Source: Apostichopus japonicus
Taxonomy: Eukaryota; Echinodermata; Holothuroidea; Aspidochirotida; Stichopodidae
DNA: 64,000 nt
Direction of reading: 5' to 3'
Assembly (NCBI RefSeq): GCF_037975245.1
Contig: NC_092569.1
Coordinates: forward strand, 17,217,501 to 17,281,500
Part shown: in pieces, positions 33,790 to 47,600 of the stretch
How positions within the stretch are numbered: position 1 is the first letter of the stretch
How the letters are laid out: each line of letters opens with the position of its first letter
Translations under genes and position numbers: made by a program
Notes under the pieces: model-generated
What the model saw: the letters and a program-made list of their open reading frames with translations, nothing else
Told to the model about the DNA's origin: nothing
The model's database searches: none

Positions 33790-35640
33790 CGTTCTCTTAG
33801 ACACTTCCATGGACGACAACAAATCTTATTCTCCTACTACAAAAAAATATGCTTCTGCCGCTTGGTTAGAGCCTACATAGTATCATGAAACATTAGCTCT
33901 CGGACCCTTAGGATGGTGTTAAAGATTCGTTTGTTCCATCATACCGCGAACGCTGGCTATCTGCCTGTCATGCAATACATTACCACATCTCATGTGATGA
34001 TGATTCTTGAACACTACCAATTATATAACGGCTTACATTATGTATACTTGCACGTTGCTAGATTTTGTGCAACTGAACCCAACCCTGTATTACCATGTAC
34101 TGTTTATGCTGGTAGTACATCATCACATCGATATACCACAAGGGAAAATTCGTAGCCTCAACAACACAAAAGATAAAGATGGATGCCAACATCTGCAAAC
34201 GTGAACAGTTTTATGGTACTTTGGCTACTTATCTACTTAGCAATGTCGTATCATTGACAAAAGAAAAGATAAACTTGTAGATACCAACGTATGCATACTT
34301 GCATATTTACATTGTAAGATACTTTACTTAACGGCCTCAAAGCTAACTATCATTTCCAAAATAAAATTGCATCGTTGACACACATAAATTTGTCTCTCTT
34401 CAATCGTGATTTTTTATTACGTTTATAACCTTGTGCAGAATATTGTTTTGGGGTAGTTAATGATAAACGGAAATAATTCCTAGCGTAAAAATAAGAACAC
34501 TACCGAACAATAACATTGGTAATTTAACTTAGTAGAAGTAAAAATCTAGACTCCGTACCGTTATGGTACTAGATACACGGGTTGTAGTAAATGACTGTCA
34601 TTGAAGCACAACAAGAATGTTATAGTCTATCTAAAAACATATGCGTATTTGAAAATCCCCAACAATATAAAAGTTAACTATTCTTTGTGTAAACGTACCA
34701 TTTCCTGGCTTGAAATGGGGGTGGGGTGGGGGGGGGAGGTCAGTGCGGATTGTGGGGAGTCTACACAAACACCAGGAGAAAGTCCTTGATAGATTTTCTA
34801 TTTCATTCGCAAAAGTTTAACTTCCGATCTGGCTACTAGATTAAATCAGAAAGAACATATGTAGACCTTCCTGATTTATAGAATGTAAACCTCGATCTGT
34901 CCAGTCTGGCCAGGCGATGACTAAACTATTACTATAGTGAGATGTGGTATACAAGCTGGAAATCAGCATACCCCTAAAATATTACCGTTCATTAGCAGTC
35001 AGAAGCCAATCAAGAAGTAGGTACATCCATTAGTTCTATGGCCCTGTGGATTGGGTAGAATATTACAATGGGATCCAGCAAGCTCAATTTCGGGTCCACC
35101 GCGGATATAAGTCAATGGAACAATTATGGTTGTGGTACGCCGACATTTTTGAAGACATTGTTCAGCCATATTTGATATTCTACCATAATACTGAAGTTCG
35201 TTGGCGCCCTCTGTTAATATAGAGTCATATTTGACAGTGACTTCTGTTAACATGAAGTCATATTTGAACACCAAATAAGATCAGCCTGTGTCAACTTTAG
35301 TACAATATAGCAGAACACGATATCGTGTTTCATCTTCGTTTAAAAATACAATTTCTTTCTTGAGCCATGGGAACAAATCCTTACTCATAAAAAAACAAGT
35401 AAAATGGTGCATTTTGAAGCTGATCACCTTACTAGTACAGCGGTATCGAAATGGAATAATATATCATCTTAGATATCATCAAATGTGAATACAGAGAAAA
35501 TGTCTACATTCTCGATCGTTTTTGTTCGAAATATTCCAGCATGTGATAACTACCGTACGTAAAATTCAAACTTACAACTGATACGACGTTGCTTTTCCCA
35601 TGTATCTAAAATTTGAAGTAAGCCTAATATGTATAAAATC
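33790..35640. repeat. Duplicated spacer, copy 4 (most decayed)
   Basis: Collinear with 18230-19450, 27480-29250 and 4380-5800, with many substitutions. Example: the CAACCCTGTATTACCATGT stretch near 34079 has its counterpart near 18558. Several ORFs here are accidental. Confidence 0.5.
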
Positions 35641-37485
35641 GGTCTGTTTTGAATTTTATGGTCGTAATTTTTTCGCACGATATATATTACTGAGGTATAG
35701 TTAAATGACATACTTATTAACAGTTGAGATAATAAAGTAAGTGGAATAAACTGGTAAGTCCTTTCATGGGCTTCATGTTACGAATGACAACGAATAATAG
35801 TGTGAACCCAGTTTTGAATGTTTACGACATGAGCACACTGCTTGATGATACTGCTATTCCTCTGAGGTAACTTAAGCAAGCATGCTTTATACCCGCGAAA
35901 TTATTAACTATACCCAGATTATCAACATACCCTTTAATCTGTGAATCAGTCAACATTTATTGAAAATCAACATTGAAATATCTTGTATGAAAACTTCAGA
36001 TTTATAAATAAATAACTATTGTAGAGGTTAAAGTTTTTTTTTAGTTCAGTACACATTGTAGATGATTCCAAAAATATATTTTCACGGTGTACCAAGACAA
36101 TCTGTACATCTTTTACGATGTAAAATGTAATAATTGACGAAAAATGTTATGTTAACCAGATATGTTTTGACGCAAAATGTAATCAAAACAACGGGAAACG
36201 TAACAACACATAATGCAATAATCTGTGTCGACAAAGACAAGCGCAATGTGTGCTCTGTATAGTAATTGAATATTGCTGGAATTTCTTACACCGCTACTAT
36301 CATTTGCAACGAATAGTTATAACTAATGAATAGGTGGAACGCACTTTATATTATTTTGAATGAAGAATGTCATAACGATATATTTATTTTTAAATTGATT
36401 TGAAATGATAGGTAAATATAGCCAAATATTTCCTTCTTTATTAATACCAGGGTTGAAAATACTTGTACCAATTTGTACCAATATAATATGAAATATAACG
36501 AACGTTCAATAAGCGGATATCATCTACCGGCTAACACATCGTCTTTAAAAGGAGCCGCTATTTGTAATTACAAAACAGGATGTATGGTATATTTCTCATA
36601 CCGCCGGATTTTCCCAATATGTAAGACAGATGTTCATAGAGTTCTTGATTCGCTCCCTCGTTCTACAATGAGCATTTCAGATAGTATGTTATTAATACTA
36701 TTATTTTTTCGGGAAGAGGGGGATTCGTTATTGGCATCTGAACATGTCAATAAAATAAAGTTGTGTTTCGGCAAAAAATCGTGCAAATAAAATTACTTAG
36801 CTCGAAGAATAAACTTGTACACAATGTGCTACAATAAACAGAACGAACTCCGTTATTTCATTTTTTATACCATTTATGTAAACCATGTTAAAATTAAAAT
36901 TGGCCGAAATTAATCCTCATTAGCAACCGACTTGATAAAAGACAGGCCGTTTCCGTACGATATTTACAAACTATGAGATATGAGGTAAACAGTCTCGATC
37001 ATTTGAAGCTTATTGTAGGATATATTCTCTCAATTGAAATATCATATATTACTTCATTGTTTTGTGAGTATAGTGTATATATATATATATATTTATATGA
37101 TATTATAAAAATACACGAGGATAATATAAATATAAACTACCCGATGATAAACTGGAAATACCTTTTTTTTAAAAGTTTAGTGTAACTATATTCAACCAAT
37201 ACTGAAGCATTTTATCAGAAGTTGAGCCTGAAAATTCAAGGTTCAATGTTGAAATAGTCGGTAACATAATTAGAAACGATTTTGTTATATTTTGATAAGG
37301 GCAGGGAGAAAATTGCTTCATAGACCATCTTTCAGTCTCTGGCAGAGAAGACAAATGGAGTGTCGAATACCAACAATCTCTGATATTGTTCCCCGTATAA
37401 GTAAGCCTACGTATGTCAGTTTGATTCAAAAAGTACATACTACGTGGATCTCGTTTAACAGATACAAAAACAAATTATGGTTTTG
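35641..37485. other. AT-rich unique stretch
   Basis: No gene is recognised. A 105-codon ORF (36473-36790) has a mixed composition and no known domain. A short TA run sits near 37077. Confidence 0.35.
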
Positions 37486-37740
37486 ATACCCACCCCCCCC
37501 CCTCCCCTCTATCTAGATCGTCGGAAATGGTACTTCTCGGGCTTGAAAATGAACAACCAGATGTACACTTTTGCCTGAGAGCCAAGTATTTCCCATAAAT
37601 TCTTTTTCATCCATAAAATTTTGAAGATTGTCACCAGTCACACCTCATCGCATCTCCTGTGGATCATTGCTTTTGTAGGTGATTCTACGTCGCGGCCAAC
37701 AATACCCGTCAGCCCCACTTTTCAAGGTTTTAAGCCCATT
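37486..37740. repeat. Fragment of the 25.9-27.3 kb insertion family
   Basis: Matches 25995-26245 (GGTTTTGATACCC, CCGTCAGCCCC), missing both ends. No target duplication seen. Confidence 0.55.
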
Positions 37741-38269
37741 ATTTGTTCAGAATTGACAATTTACTTTTCTCGTGAATAACATCAATTCTAAAACATACCC
37801 ATAATGTTGCACAAAATTTCATCTATGGAAAACCAATATAGATAAACCTCCTTCAACCCGTAACAGGCCGGTCAAAATTGCACGAGTAGAGGGAATTATA
37901 ATGAAGAATGTTGGTCAGGAAATTCTCGAAAATTCAGACACAGTTAATTTATTGGTGTACAAATATTAAAGTCTCTTATAACGGCTACTATAAAACTTCG
38001 TTAAAGGAAATGAAAAGATACCAAATATTTCCGAAAACGAACACTACACATGTAGACAGTTTGAAGGCCGTTCATCGTGGTACGTCATTTTCATGCTCAC
38101 TGATATGATGTGATATCTGCTGTATGCTTTACAAATTGAAATAATTGAGATGAGACTGAAATAAATAACTTTTATCTGTTTATTGTGCGATCCCCCACAT
38201 TCTTTCATTTCAACAGAAGTACAGTTTTAAGTTCATTACACACTGAACGCTTCGATTCTCTATCTGCCT
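37741..38269. other. Intergenic, no gene recognised
   Basis: Nothing supported. The stretch lies just past the stop of the hAT tail on the opposite strand. Confidence 0.3.
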
Positions 38270-38449
38270 TTAGTTTGACAGAAAGGTAGCGAACTTCAAA
38301 CGTCTTGGCTTTGCGTTGACGAACTTGTCAGCGGCTGACTCCAGGTTGATGTCATGGTGGTGATGGATAGCCATCAGTGTAAGGCCATTCAATATATCTT
38401 CTCCCATAGTTGTTCTGAACGATAAGGGCAGTGGTATTATTATTGCTCA
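38270..38449 (-). pseudogene. C-terminal tail of a hAT-type transposase
   Basis: Minus-strand frame reads SFRTTMGEDILNGLTLMAIH, then INLESAADKFVNAKPRRLKF and stops at TAA (38272-38270). This matches the end of hAT dimerisation regions of the ZMYM1/THAP0 (52-kDa repressor-like) type: a T-M-x-x-x-R/I-L-x-x-L core, H-I/H-H-x-D, then F.....RR. The frame closes upstream at a TGA near 38450. Only a fragment, or one last exon, is present. Confidence 0.55.
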
Positions 38450-40285
38450 ATATGAATAACAGTAAGATTGCCCTACTTTTCAATATCGAAAAAGTGCATA
38501 AAATAGGTGATAAACAAAGAAACACGACGTTGGGAATTAAATATGTCATTCGATCGAATTTGGCAAAAAAACTACGGCATCCAATTCAATCGATGCGGAC
38601 ATGATAGGATGAATGTAGGTTCGAAAGCTGATAAGCAGAGGAGCCGAAACAGGAGGCAGGCAGGTAATGTTGTATTTCATCGAGCATAGTTTATTATTTC
38701 TCAAGTTTACCAATGCCAAGTTAGAAGAGAGCAGGAGGAGGTTTGAGTGGCAGTGATCTGACAGGTTTCCTCACAACACCGTACTGGCTTTCAGCATTGG
38801 TGTCATCGTAACAATAGTGCACCTGGTATAACAAGCGATCATAACGACTCACATCGCTATGCGTCCTCAGATGTCACTGCAGTCGATGTGTTTCAAAACA
38901 TTAACCGAGTTTAGGAAAGTTCAGATGATGCAGTATTTCCACTTGTAGAATGCTGTAGCAGATCATTTTGTCGAATGCCTGTGCCAATTAACTTTTTGTA
39001 GCATTTTTATCACAACTAGTCCATCGAAATGAGCAAAATATAGCCTATTACGAATTAGAATGTCAATAAGAATTCAATGAAATAAATATCGTCTTTGTAG
39101 AAGGGAGGGTTAGGGAGATACGGAGTTTATCGTAACCCCCCCCCCAAAAAAAAAAACCCAAAATGGCGTCGGAAAAAAAGGGGAAATTCATGCTTTCTAT
39201 ATTCCCTAAGAAGCTTAATCCCGACCAACCCCGCACAAGCCGGGAAGAGCGGATTATTTACGCTCACAATTTTTATAACTCTGCGGTTTGCCTCCAGCCT
39301 GTCCTTCACATAGACATAAACGGGCCGCACTTCATGAATGAACCTAGTAGTATATTACTACGCCAGAGACATTTCCACTGATTTGTTTATGTCTACTATC
39401 CGATTGCATAGGCAAATTCCCACGGAGGCAACCTCAGGAATAATGCGTGTAAAATGTATCAATGTTGCAATAATGTTGCTTTCACAGTCATGGGTCGCTT
39501 TGATAACTGCATGCATCAAATAAAATTTAGTAGGCCTAATACAGCAGTGAAGTAAATAACTTACGGATCTCTTCTTGGCTGCCATTGTGCTATAATTACT
39601 AACATGTGATAAAGCCGATGTTCAGCGCTTTACGTGTATTTTTAAGTTTCCCGCAACTATTTTTCTATGGAAATAGGAAAGATCTTGGGATTTTCATCCC
39701 TATAGATATCGCTAGATATTGCTAGATATCCATACAGTACAGTAGCCTTAGGATTTCTTGGGATTTTTCGGGGCCTGTATTTGGGACATTGCAAAATCGG
39801 GAGTGGTCACACTGCATGTAGGTCAGTGCACGACCTCTAGACATCACTAATGCACAACCAAATCACTTGTAATCGACGAAGTGGTGTGTGGCCGGATTTT
39901 CTAATGTTCATGGTACTACGGGCGAAGGTCATTAATTAAGTTTCGTAACTCATCAGGAGGCGATTAGAAGGGTAGGGCGTAATGTTATGGGGCGTGCGTT
40001 TTCATGCAGATGGGAACAATCTCGAGAAGTGCTGGTGTGTCCGCCCACACCCTTCCTCCGCCAATCATACACCCTTGGATCCACTACATGATATTCACAG
40101 GAGATGTGCTCAATTCTCCAATCGCATGCGGAATTTATTTTTAGATTCATTGTACGAGTTACGGTACTAGGTTTGGGGTAACAATTAGCATTCAAGTCGG
40201 AGTGTACCGTATAACATTTTATATCTGGATGGCAGTGTTGCATCGAAGGACATAGGTCTAGTGCAGTTCGCATATAGATCCTGGT
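38450..40285. other. Intergenic, uncertain small ORFs
   Basis: No supported gene. A minus-strand run of 51 codons (38721-38873) starts zinc-finger-like (HLRTHSDVSRYDRLL) with a stop just before it. A plus-strand 72-codon ORF at 39163-39381 follows runs of C and A. Neither has splice or family support. Confidence 0.3.
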
Positions 40286-40289
40286 CTAA

Positions 40290-40754
40290 TACCGAAATGC
40301 GTCATGTTTCCCTACGACTCGGTCGAGTTTGAGACCAGCCACAGCCTGTTTGTTTCATAACACAATCAAGCAATAGTTTAAGGCGTTCATAAACACACAC
40401 GCGTTATTATGGACCATATATGGTCTAAATATAGACATTAGTGAGAGAGGAAAAATGGAAACTTCAAAAATGGTGAAGCGCACGCCCCTTCCGAAATTCT
40501 CTACCCTTTTTATATAATAGGGATCAGCGCTGTTATTATGTCACTGTTCCTCTTTCTCTTCCCGGTGTCTTGGCGTTTTTCTTCTACTCCCTCTTTTTCT
40601 CCTTTTTCTTTCTTTCTTCTTTTTCCCCCTTCCTTCCTCTCCTTCCTCCTCTTTTTTCTTTCTCTTTTTTTTTTCCCTTCCTCTCCTTACTTTTTTTTTT
40701 CTCTCCTCCTTTTCTAACCCGCCCAACCCCCCCCCCCCCCTGGAAACGCGCCTC
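40290..40754. mobile_element. Partial copy of the 25.9-27.3 kb insertion, right half
   Basis: Matches 26886-27337 through the polypyrimidine tract to the terminus TGGAAACGCGCCT. The left end is missing. Lys/Arg-rich and Phe/Ser-rich ORFs across the tract come from low complexity. Confidence 0.6.
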
Positions 40755-41082
40755 ATAACAAAGATGTAAATTCAGACACTTTGCTCTAATTCGGTTTTAG
40801 ACGTTGTAGAGTAATGTTTGCATTTTTAACACACAACATTATTCCATTTAGTCCTGTATGGGTTGGGTGGGGATGGGGATCTGGTGTATCAAATATACGA
40901 AAAAGTTCTTTGGCACAATTATAATACAACTTATATCAATAGTAAGGTCTACACGCCATATTATGCTAATAAGTATTTATGAATTTCGGTGTGTATTTTG
41001 TGTACGACTGGTGTCTCCGTGTCTCTGTTTAAAAAAATTGACAAATTAAAGAAAAACTCGAACTCTTTTTTTCTATTATAAC

Positions 41083-41092
41083 TTTATTTATT
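41083..41092 (-). terminator. Candidate polyadenylation signals of gene 3
   Basis: Two overlapping AATAAA hexamers on the minus strand (41083-41088, 41087-41092), about 290 bases after the stop codon at 41377. Motif and distance only. Confidence 0.45.
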
Positions 41093-41376
41093 GAAATTTA
41101 AGTGTTATTGATGTCTCTTAATTATTTGCAGTGATGAAAGACTCACCAGTAGAGCAATTTCATACAGGTTTTTGCTCCGATTTTTCAGGATGTCATTCAC
41201 TTTCGAACAAGGAACTTTTTTAGTGAATGGTCCAATTTAAAGGTTTAATGTTTTCTTATGTTGTGTCCATAAAGTCTATCCCAACCACGCTCCGTTTGGT
41301 CATATTTATTTAACTTCTGCATTATAACGAAAATGAATCGTAAAATGCTCAGTTTACAGTCATCTTGTTCATCAAC

Positions 41377-41684
41377 TCAAGTGGTTGGTTTAATTTTCAT
41401 CTCAACATATTGGACGTTGCAGTAATAATAATAAAAATAAGAGTAGATCATTTCCCCGTTGCCTCCATTGTAGACGCCGTTGAGGTTCCCATAAGTACAA
41501 ACTACCTTGCAGCTGCTGCTGTATTGGAAATAATTACAATAGCTATAACTATAACAATAGGAGCAATAATAATCAAAGTGCCACCAGCCGCTTATGTGCT
41601 TCTCTGCGCAGTTGAAGTTTGCGCATGGGATGTCTCGGTCGTATGTGCTGAACGGCTTACCTGTGTTACTAGAGAGATAATAAC
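41377..41684 (-). CDS. Gene 3 exon 8: C-terminal FReD half with Tyr/Cys-rich insert
   Basis: 102 codons including TGA (41379-41377). Motifs: PFSTYDRDIPC, CAEKHISGWWH, a 30-residue insert with 9 Tyr and 5 Cys at the same Cys positions as gene 2, NLNGVYNGG, SYFYYYYC, VEMKIKPTT. The insert differs from genes 2 and 4 in length and most non-Cys residues. Confidence 0.85.
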
Positions 41685-44623
41685 CTGCGAAGTAAGAACA
41701 GATCCATTCAGTGGTTAAGTTGTGAACAACAAAAATTAAGGTAAGCATTGCGCTTATTTTCCACACCTTTCTATGAATCAGAAAACGTATTAAAGGTTCA
41801 CAATAGGAGGGGGGGGGGGGATCTCAGTGGTCTTATTAAAAGATATTAAGAAACAATGTCTTTTTCATATCTTTGTTTTAGTTCTAACACATTTTCAGAA
41901 CTGGAATATTAACATTTAGTTTCCTGTATTCTAACTGAAGCTTATTGAAGCATGTATTTTAGCCAATCATTTCCCAGGGGTGATTTTCTTGCTTTACATA
42001 ATTATATAGATTATATGAATCATCTCGTGGTGGTTGAAATCAGGCTTATATTAGAATGGTGCGTTTATTGGTTTCTTGTAGCTCTGAGAAGTTGCATCTT
42101 CACGCTACATTTTACACGTGAGTACACATCATGTTTTCTTTGGTAGTCATAATACTGTTGTATTGAGCAATGCAGCTTTAAAATATTAGCAATCGTATCG
42201 GATAAGTCATATGTCTTCAAACATTGCCGGGAACTGATCGAATTATGATACGTCACATATTTGGCAAGGAACTTGTGTGCGTTTGTTAAATGTATGAGTG
42301 TTTGTTTTTAACTGTGATAACAAAACTCATAATCGTCATGTTGACCTTGTTATGTCTCCTACTAAATAGATACTTATATAATGGGTATACAAGACTTAAT
42401 GACATTAATGTCTTGATGAGAATGAAAAGTTAGTTATCAAATGATACTTATGCGCTCTTTTGTGTTTATTAGTTTATTAATAAAATACACAGATAGACGC
42501 TAGAAAACAAAACACGTTCCTTGATATTAATGTATGCTGCCAGTAAAGAGGAATATTATTTATAGTCCATCACGTGTTGGTTTACACTTTTGCATTATTT
42601 CTTTCTTGTTCCATAATTGGTGTTTGGGCTAAATAAAGTAATATTAGCTTTTATTGTTCGCACTACTAAAATAGACTCGAACCTAGATTTCATCCTATGT
42701 ACCTAACCAGTGTGAGAACGTACGTCGGAGCCGGAAAGGGTAGGGAGGTTTCATACAAACAAAGTCATGTGTTACAGCATATCAACAAAAGATAAGGTTT
42801 TTTATATTTAATATTCACATGCCATTTGTCACAATTTAAAAGTCAATTCCTTACTCAAAATTGACGTTAGATGCATCAGTCTGATAATGAATATGTATTG
42901 CAGACATTATACATATAACAACAAACCTGCATATCCACTGGGACTGGTCCTGCGTCCCAGTTTATTCATTTTGTAGTTGGTGTCCTCGGACTCTATTTGA
43001 AATTCTGTAAACTCAGAATATAGACTCGTCCCATCTGAAGTAGTAATGTCAAGTCGTAGTTTGTAATCGTCCTGATTGGTCAGGTAATAGAGTTTCTCAT
43101 TCCCAAGCCAGAAGTTTAAGTTGTTACCGAAGCCGTCTCTGTATGCATCCCAGTTTTGATAAAAACTAGTACTGTCATCAGTGCGACGTTGGAAAACCTA
43201 CCATGGAAACGATAGAAAGAGACACTGATATCAACAGAAGAAAATCCATATCCAATCCAATTTTATTTTGGGAATTGCCCTTTACATTTGTTAACGTTCT
43301 GGATTACAATCGATTGAACAGAACTGAAACGTATTCATATGTTCAACGTAGTTTTACACATAAATTGTCATATTTGGTACATTCAGTTACGATATGTTTC
43401 GGATGTTGGTCTAGTGTAGTTAAATTGTTTAATGCATATAAGTAGTGCGACTTTATCGAGAGCATTTATTCATAAATTAGCAGCGTTGAAGTGACTCACG
43501 GTCCATCCTTCGTCGCCGTGCATTCTGCAGTGAACATTGAATGGAGACCCTGGCCATCCAGTTGGCATGATTGAATATACGCCATCTTGTGTATTCCCAG
43601 CGTCATAAACATCCTGGCAGTCTCTATAGGACAAGGATCGACAATCTTCACCGTCACCTGCATATCCCTCATTACAATAACACTGTCGTATTTTATTCCT
43701 GACATCACACACAGCATTTGTACTACATTTGTAGTCTTCACAGATCAATCGGTTATTGTTACAAGAACACTTTCGTGTGCAGTCATCGTTAACGTATGTT
43801 TCTCCATCCTATAATAAATAGATAAAAATATAAAGATGAATTTTCTTTATTAGCCTAAGTTTCGTATCTGTTTCGTTTGCATAGTCATGTGATTGTGAAA
43901 TGATGCATACATATACTCACTGGTATAACCAAGTTGGCCTCTGCCACGAAACACCCGCATCCACTCGCACGGATACAGTCGCTCCCTTGCATTAAGAAAC
44001 CAGCTGGACAGGTGCAACCCTCAGTACCCAAACAGTCTCTGTTACAACCAGATTGTCCGTCGGGATCTTCACATGTTGCTTTGCAACTGCAGGTTCCGTA
44101 GATCATGTTCGTAGGACATTGAGTAAACGGTGTACCCGCTAGTTGGTAAGATCAAGAACAAAATATAAGATTTTAACAAGAACATATATATAATATGTGA
44201 ATATAATATCATATTTGATTTAGGAGCAAATTCTTGTTGTATTATTAATTAACGTTTCGTTTTCTCACTTACTTGCATTACACTCATTGCCCCCATTCAT
44301 CAGTGATACGAAAAGCTCTGTATGTTGTATAAAAAGATGCCCCATTAGATAACTTTATATCCACACGTAGTTCGTAATGTGCTTGATTCGTCAAATATGA
44401 TAACTTTTCATTGCCGAGCCAAAACTCAGTTGAGAGAAAACCAAATCCATCTTTATACTGTGACCAACTCCTATCGAAATTCACTGCACCGCTATCTCGG
44501 CGTTGTATGACCTGTAACATGAATTGAATAATATAGCAAATATTATCACCTCTTAAATACACCATCAATATTGTACACACATATTGGGAAAGGTACAATT
44601 TATTGTACCCACTGATGTAACTA

Positions 44624-44669
<46 letters not shown>

Positions 44670-47600
44670 TATATATATATATTAACATTAACTTATTGAG
44701 TACGCTTACAGATGTTTCAAGTCACAATACCTACATGCTAACTAAATGGCTTCATCACGTTTGAAATATGGTTAAAAAAAACATTTCCTTGTTCACACAC
44801 CGTCCAGCCTCCTCCACCAACGTCGTTGTTGCAGAACACTTCAAATGGTTCTTCAAATCCATCTGGCTTGATAATGTATACTCCGCTAGAGTTGGACGTA
44901 GAACACTGACTTTGAACGTCTTGGCAGTCCTTTGGATATTCAGATCGTTGATAAAAGAAGTAATGAGCCACTGTAATAAATATTATAAAATGTGTATTAT
45001 GTTCAACTTGTAACAAAACGTGTCACTGTCAACAGTTACTGGACCGTTAAAGAAAATCCTGTCAAGAAAATTGACAATTATCTGTGATTTTACGAGACAA
45101 CTTTACCCCCAGCAGGAAAGATTCAATAATAGACAATTGTGTGAAAAGTAACATGAACATCACCATATATCATGTTCTGTGTTAGATTATCTTGCATTCG
45201 TTTATTTGAAGATAAGATATGTCTTGGTTGGAATGACACGACGAAATAATGAAGCACTTATCCTCGTATCCATGTCTTACAATGTGTGTGAAAAGCATCT
45301 CGTGGGGTACAGGGTTATCTAACGTTTTCTATATTCTAAATCATTTGTCAAATGTAAGTGTATTGTCTCGTTATCAGTATTATCGGTTGTAATTTTTGTA
45401 TTGTAGCAAGTTGTCGAAAATAACATATCAAATGCTCTCAATGAAACAGTCACCTAAATTTTATTTGGAAACAACGGAGCATATGTATATTTGGTAATTA
45501 CGTGTTTATATATCTAAATGAAACGACAAAACAAAGTAATTGAGGTTAAGAAGTGAAATATCTTAACAAGTAACATGAACACCTTAACATCAAATTTGAT
45601 ATATATAGTTAAGGTAAAAAAATGATATATCTTACTTTGAGTGCCATCTGTAGTTGAAGGTAAACTTCTCCGATGAATACTCTATTGATAAGAAGAAGAA
45701 TAATCAACAAAAACATAAATATGTTATGTTTAATGATAGTAAGTGCTTGTAAAGAACTATTGATTTTACTCAATCTCAGTTACCAACTAATTATTTAAAA
45801 AAAAATTACATTTGCAATAAATTTTCGGAAAACAACTATTTCAAAATAGTTAATAATCTAAATGGTTGCACAATAAATATATTCATATGTCTTATTGGGG
45901 GGGGGGGAGGGTAACCATGTCTGGAAGTTAAACTCAAACTCAATAAATAATTTAAATCCATTCAAACACAAACTTATTTTAAATGCTATATTGATTGTGT
46001 AGTATTATTTACACGGAGATTGGATATCCATTCAAGGAACACAGATGACTATGTGACAATATAAGTTTTTCGAAGCGCTGTGTATGTGATGAGAAATAAA
46101 TGAAGATTGAAGAAACAAGTTACTAATTTCGGATTTGGCTTTCTTAGATTAAAGAAAATGTGAAAGATATATGTTTGTGAAAATTAAGTTTATGAAATCA
46201 TTTTCATTCCAGCATATCATTAAGGTCGATATGAGATTTTCTTGTATTTGCTTATAGAAGTAGCAAATTTTCGAGTGAATAAATAGAACGTCCCAAATAA
46301 TCTTTAAATATTGTATTTACAAAGCAATGTGGACAACTTTGCAATATTTTATACCGGTATATTTGTCATTGGAAGTTTATGTTATCAAAATCGTATGGTT
46401 TCATGTGCTTGCATGAAACGAAATGAAGTAATGCTTTTTGTATAAAGCATCCTCAAAATGGCATGAACAAGCACAAATTCTTACAATGTTTACTCAGAGA
46501 TCGTCCATGGTACGTTCGAAGCGTTGTCATGGGGTGATAAATTAATGACGATTAGAATTTAGAAGTATTTTTTTTGTGAAAAACCAACAAAGTTATTTTA
46601 AGTTAAAAGAAAAAGGTATTTGATAAGGTACTTGCCAGTGTTTGCTAGCTATACGACGTGAGTTGTGTGAAACAAACACAACAAAGACTTTGAATTGGAA
46701 TTGAATATATTAAAGGAAATTAAAAGATACATACACCGTATATTGTATTTATTAATTATGACCTTTCTTAGACCGTGAAAGTACACTATTGATTGCCATG
46801 TGAATGCGGAAAGGTATGAAATGCAACACTTGCATGGGTTAGGCTTGAAAGAGATATTGGCAGCTGTAAATGATAACAAAAATATATTTATATGTATATA
46901 TATATTTTTTTCAATTGTAAATACGCTGACGCGGTTAAAAAAATATTACGTGTGAACGTACTTGACAATATCCGATACCTTATTATATGTGTTTCATCCC
47001 GAGTTAGCGTTACATTAAATAAACAGTTAACGAAATAAGAGTGCATGTTGTAACCGATATTTTTCGAAGGCGTCGAGAACTAGGTTTATAGTATAGTACC
47101 AGTGTAGAGAAGTAAATTAGATGATATAATTGCAAGTGATGTGTAACCATTAAAGTTAAGCAAGTATTAGTGTTTACGTGACTTTCATAGATTGGTAAAT
47201 GCCTACTTAGAAGAAATCAAATGAAACTAAATGGGAAATATATAAGAAAATTATAGAAGCTTCTAGAACATGTGTTCTCTCTACATTAAAATTAGATAAT
47301 CAAGACAAAAAATATACTCAACCTTGTTAAATGATGTTGATTGAAAAACAAGGAAAAACAAGGAAAAAGAGGACAAATTTTAATTAGTTCAAGCAGTGTC
47401 AGAATATTATATTCGTCCAAGACTTCAGCATAGATATTTTCTATGAAGTTACTATATGAAGTTACTCAACAATTATTTTCTTAAAACTTTAGGAGAGAAA
47501 AAAATTAAAAAATATGATCTAAAATTGTTTACCATACTTTCTCAATTACACGATAGATTTTTTAAGTAATTAACTTAGACTAGTTGAAACGTATACGGGT

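Noticed and set aside
36473-36790. 105-codon ORF
   Set aside because: Considered as a gene, but no family, splice signal or second copy supports it.
39163-39585. Possible first exons (plus ATG at 39163, minus MAAKKRS with a GTAAGT donor at 39585)
   Set aside because: Too short, no partner exon found, no family resemblance.
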